DNA of 64,000 nucleotides from Linum tenue (taxonomy: Eukaryota; Streptophyta; Magnoliopsida; Malpighiales; Linaceae), in assembly GCA_946122785.1 (NCBI GenBank), contig CAMGYJ010000011.1:16678001-16742000 (forward strand). Reading direction: 5' to 3'. Below are positions 48,401 to 57,430 of the stretch, piece after piece. Positions within the stretch are counted from its first letter, which is position 1. Every line of letters starts with the position of its first letter. The notes below the pieces were generated by a model. The model was given only the letters and a program-made list of their open reading frames with translations. It had not been told where the DNA came from and made no database searches. The position numbers and the translations under genes are program-made.

Positions 48401-50654
48401 GCCTAAACCTAAACCCTTCCGGAAATTAAACAATATGCGACCCAGCTCCAAAAGCAGAGCACCAAGTTGTTGCGTTACATGACCATACTGCACAATTTCT
48501 TCTAGGGGTCGTTTGGATTCAGGTTTTTAATTTGAGGGATTTGTGAGTGATTTTGCCTCAAATTCCTCAACCAAAAAACCAGATATTTATGATTAAGGAT
48601 TTGTATCAAATCTCTTGTTTGTTTAGAGATGTGGGTTTTTAATTAGAAAAGCCAAAATTCTATTTTACCCTTCTTTGTTCATCTTTTTCTTCGCCGCAAG
48701 CATCACTGCGAGACTTTCCTTCTTCAAGCTTCCACCACCGCCAACTCCCTTTTCACACTGTCAAAATCCACCACCAGTCCACCACCTCCAAATCTCTATT
48801 CCCATAGTCTCCTCCTCTACCCCCTACCACCACCTGAATCATGATTCATCTCCAAATCCATCCAAAACATAATCCCAACAAAGAAGAGATAATAAAACCC
48901 AACGTACCCAGCAGCCTGCCCGAAACTGATCTCGTCACTCAAATACACATAGAACAATGACATAGCCGCCCTTCCTGTAGATTTTCCCTTCACCCTTTTC
49001 CCTCTAACGGAGCGGCGACAGAGGCAAACCAACACCGCCCCAGAATCGTAGTCTGCAATTGGAGGACATGAGCGACGTAACTGCTCATCGGCTCCGGCGC
49101 AATAGAATAGCACGAGTGAATGGGTGATGGCGACATTTGAATGGATGGCTACGGGAAGATGAGGAGGCGACGATGGCCACAGAAGTGACAATCCGGCGTT
49201 GAAGGGTTTTGAGATAATAACGACGGACTGTCGGTGAGAGAGGAAGATGAAGTTTCACCGGCGAAATCATACTCCTCCCTGGAGCGACGATGGGGTGAAG
49301 TTTAGTGACGAGTGGTCGAAGGTGGAAGGAGAGGATGAAGGGCCAAGTTGGAACAAGACAAAAAAAAATGAGAGATTTCAAAATAGCTGCCCTTCATCAG
49401 CTATTTTGAAATCCTACATATGTGGGTTTTTAGAATCTCTAATGACCACAATTCTTGATCTTTCCAAACGTGTTATTTGATTAAAATCTCTCATGGTGCA
49501 GGATTGTTTTAAAATCCTGCACCACAATCCTACAACAATACCTCATCCAAACGACCCCCTAGAATTTTGCTTCCGGTATTGCGATCAAGGGAAGTCATTT
49601 CTTTCAGCTGCTCTGCAAAAGCCTAAACCATTGCACAACAATTACAGCATAAAACCAAATTAAAACGGAGAATATGAAAGCTTAAATTGTGCTGAAGGTG
49701 GGGTAACTCCGCCCACCATGCATATTCTCCATCCCTGAAGGTGGGGTAACCACGCCATCAAAGAGGTGGCATTCGAAGTTCTACAAAAATCATGCTTACT
49801 AGAAATGGAGTTTTTGCATCCTGCTCAATAAGTGTGTGGGCTTTTTCCAAGACCAGGAAACACTGTTCAGGTTCAACATGACTGTGTATATACTGAGGGG
49901 GCTCCTCATCCTCAGGCCCAATATATAAAATAGTATGAGTTATCCTACTAAAATAGTTTAATGCAGAACAGTAAAGCAACAAGTCTACAAAGATTACCAT
50001 ATCGCTTCGCTTTGGAAAAACAGTACGGTTGTTTCTGCATCCATTTCATGAACTCATGGAGTTTAATGTATAACTGGGACAATGGCTGCAAAAGAAAAAC
50101 AGAGACGAAACATCATTTTAATGATATACATATCCCACAGCAAAAAATCAAACATAAGCAACCAAGTTTTTACTCATACCAGTTCAAACGACGGATTGGG
50201 TACTGATGCAAAAACAGGAGATTCTGTAACTGGAGGCATTGGTTGGAACAAAATGCCCTCCGTGGCAGCATTGTGAGCCAGTTCGCCAATCCTTATCGAG
50301 TTCAACACAGACCGCATAACCTACATTTCAAAAACAGATGAAATAGGTGCTTCCACGATTACACCTGAAACTACCAAACAATTGGCACTCAAATTCTGGC
50401 TCGGAAAAGAGAAATCACTAACTGCATACCTTATCCAGGTCCCGCTCTAGGTTGCCTCCTTCAAAGAAAAATGTCCGCGCCGTAGTCTTGAAGTTAGCAC
50501 CACCTGAAAAACTTCGCTAACTTACAACTGACATAGAAGGCAGTGAAACAGTACTTGAGATAGAATGGTCAACCTAAGGACTACCTGTTGGGTCTGATGC
50601 TGATCCTTCATTGGGTTTGTGATCTGCCATTATATCTCGGCAGTGGCAGGATGG
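48401..50654 (-). pseudogene. BAG6-like gene body, copy A, interrupted by a Harbinger-like element
   Basis: Minus-strand exons are 50654-50585 (HCRDIMADHKPNEGSASDPT), 50503-50430 (TARTFFFEGGNLERDLDK), 50320-50180 (VMRSVLNSIRIGELAHNAAT), 50085-49998 (PLSQLYIKLHEFMKWMQ) and about 49935-49818 (EPEQCFLVLEKAHTLIEQ). An exon 49622-49559 (AFAEQLKEMTSLDRNTGSKI) is split by the element at 48505-49558 and continues at 48504-48401 (EEIVQYGHVTQQLGALLLEL, then GRILFNFRKG). The two halves join in frame if the element and one CTA are removed. The fifth exon breaks off at 49818, the same point where copy C begins. There is no ubiquitin-like domain in the window. BAG6-like identity rests on QQLGALLLELGR and PEQ..LVLEKA.TLI in family order. 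Confidence 0.6.
48505..49558. mobile_element. Harbinger-like (Pack-type) element, 1054 bp, with possible captured gene fragment
   Basis: The left end GGGGTCGTTTGGATTCAGG and the complement of the right end GGGGTCGTTTGGATGAGG are inverted repeats. CTA flanks both sides (48502-48504 and 49559-49561). The ends resemble the 16757-17620 family, but the interior is different and GC-richer. On the minus strand, 48963 to about 48835 reads MSLFYVYLSDEI, then AAGYVGFYYLFFVGIMFWMD, a membrane-like segment. It resembles part of plant cation/calcium exchangers (CCX); this is tentative. Confidence 0.65.
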
Positions 50655-51092
50655 CTACAGATAATACATCAGACGAACAAGGTGCAAACAAAAGATCAGC
50701 ATACCACCTTTTAATAAACAGCAATTGACAAAACTAAATGCACCTGAAACAAAAACCAGCATAACGGACAGTAGTGCAGCAGCATAGAAACCTATACAGC
50801 CTACTGACCTAAGGTTCTCACTGAAGCACATCTAATAGGTCATCAAACTTCAAACCCTCTAAAAACTACCACCAACAGCCAGTGACACACATAGGCCAAG
50901 TATTTGACACAGCTAGACAAAAGATAGCATACATCCAGCCGATTAGGTCAATAATTGCATGAAAATGTGTGTGGAGAAGTAAAGGAAACCCAAGTTGTAG
51001 GGGGGGAAATCCCAAAGTACACATGTTCTTAATTTTTTTTTTCCAAAATACATAAGTTATAAATTTTTTTTCCAAAACTACACATGTTTGGC

Positions 51093-51220
51093 ATTCACCG
51101 CTTTAAACTAAAACGATGAAGTATTCACGGCTTTGGATCAAAACGGTGAAGTATACACCGTCTTTCTTCAAAATGGTGAATACTTCACCGTTTTAGTTAA
51201 AGGCGGTGAATTCTTCCCCA
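51093..51220. repeat. Left subterminal palindrome array of the MULE
   Basis: About four units of TTCACCG..TTT - spacer - AAA..CGGTGAA, each able to fold into a short hairpin and spaced about 30-35 bp. The same motif dominates the right end (52896-53215). Candidate transposase binding or silencing sites. Confidence 0.75.
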
Positions 51221-51240
51221 CTGTAGTGGGCCACGATCAA

Positions 51241-51339
51241 GCGACGCGGATCGCTGACGTGGACAAATGCGGGGTATTCACCGCGTTAGACAAACGCGGT
51301 GAATACCCCGTGTTTGTTTGCGTCAGCGATCCGCGTCGC
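51241..51339. repeat. 99-bp near-perfect palindrome with 5-nt centre
   Basis: The left arm starts GCGACGCGGATCGCTGACG (51241-51259) and the right arm ends with its exact complement (51321-51339). The inner arms GGGGTATTCACCGCGTT (51271-51287) and AACGCGGTGAATACCCC (51293-51309) are also exact. Only the segments between them have mismatches. RNA from this stretch would form a long hairpin. Confidence 0.9.
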
Positions 51340-51518
51340 ATTTCCTTTCACCGTGGCCGTCAGATGCGGTGAGGCGCGGATCGTGGTTTTCTTCCCAGAT
51401 CAGACGCCTCATAGCTGGTGCACGTCGCCCCCATCACCGCCTTGGACTTCAGCGGTGTATTCACCGCGTTCCACAAACGCGGTGAAGGCGTCCAGAAGTT
51501 AAATCCGCCAGATCCCTT

Positions 51519-51573
51519 CCCCCCCCCCCCTTCCAAACACTATAAATAGACCCTCCCCCCCCCCCCCCCCCCC
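51519..51573 (+). promoter_or_regulatory. TATA box between two poly-C tracts in the MULE
   Basis: TATAAATA (51541-51548) is bracketed by runs of 12 C (51519-51530) and 19 C (51555-51573). The related relic has TATAAAT (26084-26090) followed by a C/T-rich leader, so the promoter is ancestral. The pure C-runs are specific to this copy. Confidence 0.6.
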
Positions 51574-51776
51574 ATAAATCACACCTCAACTTATTCTTCT
51601 CTCCCTCAATTTATCCCCTGTAGTCTCGTTCTAAGTATGCTCTGTGGTTGCGGATAAATCCGATCTTCCACATAAGAAAAAATTACTAGAGTTTGACCCT
51701 AAAGCCCCTGTCTCGCTAAGGTCTCGTCGCTTACAAACCTGAACCCGTCGAACCTCTATCCGGCTTCTGCCAAAAA

Positions 51777-51990
51777 ATGGACGAAGAGGCTCTTCGTGTA
51801 GGTTTTTTTGTGTTCTTATTTTTAATCGTAACTATTTGATTTTGTGATTTTTTTTTATCAAAACAATATCTGATTTCATTACTTTTTTTATAGGTGGGTG
51901 CCGAGATATACGATCCTCGATTGTATATCCATTATGGGCCAAGAGATATGAGACTCTTAACCGATCAAGAAGCTCTTCCAATGGCACCCA
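51777..51990 (+). pseudogene. Start of a plus-strand MULE accessory gene, possibly plant-mobile-domain type
   Basis: ATGGACGAAGAGGCTCTTCG opens a short exon (MDEEALR) with a donor GTAGGT and a TTTTTTATAG acceptor near 51894. The second part reads VGAEIYDPRLYIHYGPRDMR then LLTDQEALP before the frame is lost at the junction with the minus-strand transposase remnant. The phrase resembles the N-terminal 'DPxxLYxQ..HR' region of plant mobile domain proteins often carried by MULEs, but the match is weak. The relic at 26293 starts with the same MDEEALR. Confidence 0.35.
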
Positions 51991-52463
51991 TCCTGCACTA
52001 CTACCTCCACCGTAGTTGATTGAACTACCACCCTCTCCATAACCTCCTGTATAACCACCTCCTTCGTAGTTGCTCGAACTACCACCCCATCCGTACCCTC
52101 CTGCAAAACCATCATCATAAGAATACTGGTGGAATGAGTTTCACCGACCGCCTCGGTCTCAACATACACCTCTGCAAGCCGCATCCCGTTATCGCTTAGG
52201 AACTCCAACATCATCGTAACCGCGTCATCATCGTTTATGACAACTTCTTGGTACACAACCCCGCCAGCACTCATGTCTGAATACCGGTAACTAATTTTGC
52301 CAAGTCTCGTCTGTCCGCTCGTACAAACCCTGTCTGCACAAATATCACGGAGTTCTTTAAAATTGAATCGCGACTCAATTTTCAGCATAGTGGATTCACC
52401 GTTCTCATAATCAATCCCTATGTCAGAGTTTGTCACCCTTCCATCCACCGAATAATAAGCCAA
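51957..52463 (-). pseudogene. MULE transposase (mudrA-like) N-terminal fragment
   Basis: The frame reads DGRVTNSDIGIDYENGESTM, then FNFKELRDICADR, KISYRYSDMSAGGVVYQEVV, INDDDAVTMMLEFLSDNG and LAEVYVETEAVG. This is the pattern of the MuDR-type N-terminal domain (a PB1-like 'YR.P....Y....I.DD.....M......LYV' module). After it the original glycine/tyrosine-rich frame (GGYGWGGSSSNYEGGG) is in another phase, showing a frameshift near 52130. The zinc-binding and DDE catalytic domains are missing. A TATAAATA box on the minus strand near 52870 could be its promoter. Confidence 0.65.
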
Positions 52464-52895
52464 AACTTCTTGAATTTATCCATATCTACAATTTACAATA
52501 AGTTAAACTATTAGTTTAAAGACAGTAAAATTAACCAAAACCATATTGTACGACTAATATTACTCCATCTCATAACTAACGTAACATAAACTCAACTAAC
52601 TAACAACAACATAAATTCAAAAATTAAGTACTACAATTGCTACGATAAGTAATTCATAATAACATAACAATATAACTACTAAAAACATCATTACGCTATA
52701 ATACGAAAATTAAATCATACTATAACTACTAAAAACCCATCATTAACCTATAATACGAAAAATAAATCATACCGAAAATTCCCCGCCTGTGTATTATGCT
52801 CGGTTTTGGTTGCTGAAATTTGAAGAGGGGGGGAGTGGTTTTGTTTCTATAATTGCTGGTGGGCTGGTATTTATAAGAAAATCTGCCTAATGTTC

Positions 52896-53215
52896 ACCAT
52901 TTTTGTCAAACACGGTGAACACCATCACCGCGTTTGTCTCAAACGGTGAACATTAGGTAGCTCATACCTAATTTTCACCTAACAGGGGTTGAAAACGTGC
53001 CTAATACTCACCGTTTTAACCTAGAACGGTGAAGGTATTCACCGTTTTGCCCTAAAACGGTGATATATTCACCATTTCCGACTAAAACGGTGATATCTTC
53101 ACCGTTTTCATTTAATGCGGTGATTAGTTCACCATTTTAGAGAAAAACGGTGTATATTTCACCGTTTTAATTTAAAACGGTGAATTATTCACCGTGCTTG
53201 TCAAAAAGGTGAATA
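52896..53215. repeat. Right subterminal palindrome array of the MULE
   Basis: About nine units of the form TTCACCGTTTT - 5 to 9 nt - AAAACGGTGA in tandem, period about 30-40 bp, each an individual hairpin. Some units carry CACCATT or GGTGTAT variants. It lies directly inside the right terminal inverted repeat. Confidence 0.85.
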
Positions 53216-53310
53216 CCAAACATGTGTAGTTTTGGAATTTTTTTTATAAGTTATGTATTTTGGGAATTTTTTTTTAAGAACATGTGTACTTTGGGATTTT
53301 TCCGTTGTAG

Positions 53311-53680
53311 GGTTATAGGTATAATATGTCCCTCTACTATGACGTTTTATCAAACATGCCCCTCTATTATTTTTTATATCAAACATGCCCTTATACTTTG
53401 AAAAAATTATCAAACATGCCCTTCTGTTAAAATTCCTTTGAAAAAATCGCCAATCATGGTTGAACCGAGATTTAGACGAACCGACATCGAAAAATGGGAG
53501 CAAAAATGTCAGTTTTGTCTCCCGTTTTATTTCTCTGGGCCTATTCAAAGTGAAATTATTCGAATTATTTGACTATACTAAAGAACAAAAAAATTCTAAA
53601 AGTGAAATTATTAGGAATATTTTAGACATTTGTGCCGCCCAAAACAAAGTTCGACCTTGGTTACCGTTTTTTAGATGAAA
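53311..53680. mobile_element. Truncated copy of the 34788-35270 MITE family
   Basis: It starts GGTTATAGGTATAATATGTC and continues through ATCAAACATGCCC words, AAAATGGGAGCAAAAATGTC and the TTCGACCTTGGTTACCG phrase, matching the complement of 34930-35270. The other end is missing. It directly adjoins the MULE target duplication. Confidence 0.6.
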
Positions 53681-53842
53681 ATTTAAATAAAATGGTATTA
53701 AATCTGGAATCAAGAAAACGCAAGAAAAGGATATGGCAGCTAAATCAGAACAAATTGCGAAAGGATGGAGCAAAAATGGATCTCCTAGCAGACTGGGGAA
53801 GACGAAGCAAGTGCAACAGTAATCAACTACGCAAAATTAAAC

Positions 53843-54005
53843 CTGAGGACGAGAGTGTGACGGACGGGGATCGTGACGGAGCAGGGGAGATTACGTCGGA
53901 GCGGCGAAGAATGCTGCCGCAGATTCTCTTTCTTTGTCTCCTCTCTCGCAGACTCCTGCAGCTAGAAACTTCCTAATTCCAGCTTGGCAGCTCTCTCTCT
54001 TTATA
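53843..54005 (-). promoter_or_regulatory. Candidate first exon and TATA box on the minus strand (BAG6-like copy A promoter?)
   Basis: On the minus strand TATAAAG (54005-53999) is followed by a GAGAGAGAGC-rich leader and a CGTCCTCAG|GTTTAA donor at 53843. No ATG-led domain is visible, so it would be a 5' UTR exon. The next recognisable minus-strand exons are those of BAG6-like copy A, beyond a MITE scrap and the MULE. The linkage is inference. Confidence 0.35.
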
Positions 54006-56674
54006 CTAGCTTATTACCCGGCCCGTTGGCCGTATTACTGTATGTTACCCACTTGTGGAATGGGAGAGAAAGCAAGTGAGAGTGAAGGGATTGGGATTCC
54101 ACTTGATTAGGACCGACCCACTAATCCAATTCTTCCCGACCCGCCCCAACCTACAGGGTCAGAAAGAGTCAATAAGAAAATACGAACGGGGAGGATTAGT
54201 CATATATCTTGACTCTTCAGAAGTGGGTCAAACATGATCAAGGTTGGGTGAGGGCAATTTTTAGCGCTAAGCAGAGTTCTGGGTTGAATACCTTTACTTA
54301 GGTCTAGAAATTGGTGCTGATGCAGACTGCAGTTTTTATGATACCATCATCAATCATCATTGAATTAGTCCTGGGCATCCCTCCCCGTTGTCGGTCTGAA
54401 TTCTAATGATGGCTTCATTCCTTTCACCAGCCATATCTGCGAGTTGCCATCTCGAGCATGATTTGCCTATGTACAAATAATACAATTAGAGTATGAAAAT
54501 GAATTCAATGAAAAGGAAAAGAGAATTCTATCACATGCCAATAAATACACACATAATAGTTGAAGCTAAGTGAAAGTCATTACTCGCACATCAATTCTCA
54601 AAAATTACAGACTAAACATTGGCTAGAATGGCACTGAAACTACCAAGAATCATGGACGAAACAACTTGTCAAATTAAATAATCCTTATACTGAAACTACC
54701 TTCTAACTTGAAATAAGACATGATCACAGTTCATAGCTCTCTTCTCACTATGAATTGGTTGCAGCTCGTCCTTATCACTGCCTCTCAAGCTCAATTCAAA
54801 CAGAATAGAGACCGTTATGTAAGATAACCATATTCTTACTGATCATAATTCCTTTCTTCACTCCATTTTTGTCGGAGAAAAGAGTTATCCCCCTCTCCTG
54901 CATTTCCCTTTCCCCCTCTCTTCTCCCTCTTCTTCACAAACCGATCCCTAAACCAGCAACAACAACACAAAAATAGCCTTAGCCTCAGACAGGACTGCAG
55001 AAGCAAAATTTTCTAAAATCAAACTAAATTTTTTGAAGCAGACTCAACCACGAAAAAAGAGTAAAGCAACAATGCAGTAGAACCCTAAATTTAACTACAA
55101 TCAAGCACATATCAGCAAGATTTTCGATTTGTCTGAGAGTTGACTACACGGAGAGAACAATTGATGCATAATTGAAATGCTCCAAGCAAGTTGAAGGCAA
55201 ACCATAACTTTAGAATTTGGTCATTATAATAACCTTCAAGTATTGATGCTTCTTAGAACTATCATGTCCAACCCCCACTTATACAACTACGTAGCCATAG
55301 TAATTAGTTGTATAATGAGAAATATTACAAAGAAAACTACATAAACAATCAATGTAAGTAAATATTAAAACTAACAACTGATAAAACTTAAAATCTCTCT
55401 ATTGGTATAAATGTATCTATTAGTAACTACTATGCAATCGAGTATATATGATTTTTAGGCACTGAATAAGAAAAGTATAGATGGCTCACAAATGAAGACG
55501 TAGCAACTGAAGGTAGCACACAAAAAACCAAAAATAGAAAAAGAGATAAGAAAAAAGGCGAGAAAAAGTCAAACAAAGAAAAAGCCCACATAGGAATACC
55601 TCGCTAGCTTTAGGGACTCTCTGCCACAACAAACAACCTTCTTAAAAATCTAACACCCTGAGACATCAAACAAACCTCCCACGACACTAATGTATGGCAT
55701 TCCTATTGTCCAATAGGTTTGCCCAATTTAGACTTCTAAATAAATGGACTTTTCACCATTAAACCAAAACTCACAATCATTAACAGTTAATGCAAAGACA
55801 TACATTTCTGAGGCCAATCACAACATTTAAGCATAATTTTTAGTTGAAAAGAACAACTAAGTATTTAGCTAAATGATATAGTGGAATGGACACAATCTGC
55901 TACCTACTAATGATATAAACGTGTACCAGTACCATCGTTGTATCCTGACTTGCCATTTGCAACGGGCACTTTGAAAGACAGCTGCATTTTAGAGAATAAA
56001 CACCCATAAGGGCGTTACGAAACCAAGCTTAATCCAAAATCTTCATATTCCACTTCGAAGACTCCATTTTCAAAAATAAGAGAGTTTAACATGTCAAATC
56101 ACTCATTTGAAAAATCTCAAACAACTATTAATCAATGCAATATAAAGGCACGTTCCAAATTATGTACTTGTAGGAATAATCCCAAATAATTATCAATTAA
56201 TGCCCCAACTACCTAATGTGCAGAATAGCCCTGGAGCTGTGCTGTTGTTTGCGTTGGTCTACCTTCAAACATAACATAGTTGCATCACGAACCAAAGCAA
56301 TTAAGCAAAAATCTTCATATTCGAAGTAGAATGACTCAATTCAATTTGGCCAACGCTTTATACATATTGTTTACCCCTGGACCTGTTGCACTTGCGCCTT
56401 CAGATCTTCGTGAACACAATACAATTGCGGAGAGGAGGCTGTCAACGGAATAAAAATTGTTAATTAAGTGAATCACCATACAACTAAACAAACGCGCTCT
56501 TCTTGATTAGCTATCAAAATAGTGGGGGTCGCTACAATCCATCGGTTGCTCCCTCTGCGCCTAAGTTGTAGATATTAGGTTTCAGTGAGAACTTTGAGTA
56601 CATGAGGAGATATCTTGTAGTGGAAGAGATGACCCGGCGAGTAGAATAGGAAGATTTGGAGAGGCTGCGATGGG
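54006..56674. other. Gene-poor region, no recognised product
   Basis: There are pyrimidine-rich patches (54880-54945) and many short open frames but no domain or convincing exon chain. The segment 56540-56670 on the minus strand has a leader-like composition. A non-coding transcript cannot be excluded. Confidence 0.4.
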
Positions 56675-57422
56675 CAAAGCAGTTAAAATCGAGTTTTTAC
56701 CTAAAATCGAAAACTGGGGTAAAATCAAAATCGTATAATCGAATCGTAAAATCGTAGGATTTTAAGTACCATATAGAACATAGCATATAAGGATATTAAT
56801 AAGGTAAATTATTAATATCACAAAGACACATAGCATTTAAAATGATAATTCATAAGATTTTTTTTCCATAAGATAATTCTCAAGATTAATGTTCCAAAAT
56901 CACTATTTTAATTGTTATTTAATGTGTAACTCAAAATAATTCATGATGAAGGGATATAGTTCATGGGTTTGGCTCTTATTTTCATGTTATGTCTAGGTTG
57001 TTTAACTCAAAGTAATATTTCGACATCGTCTACTAAGTATGATTTAAAACTAAAAATAATTGAACTCCAATAAAATAAGTAATGTTAGTGGCTTGGTACA
57101 AATATATTCATTAATAAATTAATAAGTTAAATGGGGTGAAGGGAAAGAGATTAACCGAACCCTAATTTGGTTATTTTTATTATTTTTGAATATTTTTCTA
57201 ATAGAAAAATATCTGAGAAGATTCCATTGCCCTTTTTGCTGAAACAATTATACTTATTTTAAATTGGCTCAAACCACCTATTTTGTTCTCTTACGATCAA
57301 AATCCCGATTTTAAACGATTTTAAGGTCCACCGATTTTATAGTAAAATCAAGATCGGAATCCCTAAGTAAAATCCTAAAATCCTACGATTTTACGATCAA
57401 AATCCCGAATTTGACTGCATTG
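56675..57422. mobile_element. Non-autonomous hAT-type element (748 bp)
   Basis: The left end CAAAGCAGTTAAAATCG and the complement of the right end CAATGCAGTCAAATTCG are inverted repeats. The flanks GCGATGGG (56667-56674) and GCGATGTG (57423-57430) form an 8-bp duplication with one mismatch. Subterminal AAAATCGTA/TACGATTTT words abound. It is non-coding and a different family from the TAGGG-ended elements. Confidence 0.75.
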
Positions 57423-57430
57423 GCGATGTG

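Larger units (their letters stand above)
51003..53303. mobile_element. Mutator-like element (MULE), 2301 bp, perfect 9-bp target duplication
   Basis: GTTGTAGGG occurs at 50994-51002 and 53304-53312. The terminal inverted repeats exceed 90 bp: left AAATCCCAAAGTACACATGT, then CCAAAACTACACATGTTTGG; the right end reads the same in complement with few changes. Inside are subterminal palindrome arrays, a 99-bp palindrome, a plus-strand promoter and gene start (51541-51990) and a minus-strand transposase N-terminus (52463-51957). The middle and 3' halves of both genes are gone, so it cannot be autonomous. It lies in what was probably the first intron or upstream region of BAG6-like copy A. Confidence 0.92.

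Noticed and set aside
48297..48482. 61-codon plus-strand frame
   Set aside because: Antisense to the BAG6-like copy A exon (LGALLLELG), which has the better family match.
52896..53215. CRISPR-like array
   Set aside because: Regular repeats with spacers, but in a plant genome, with palindromic degenerate units inside a MULE terminus and no cas genes.
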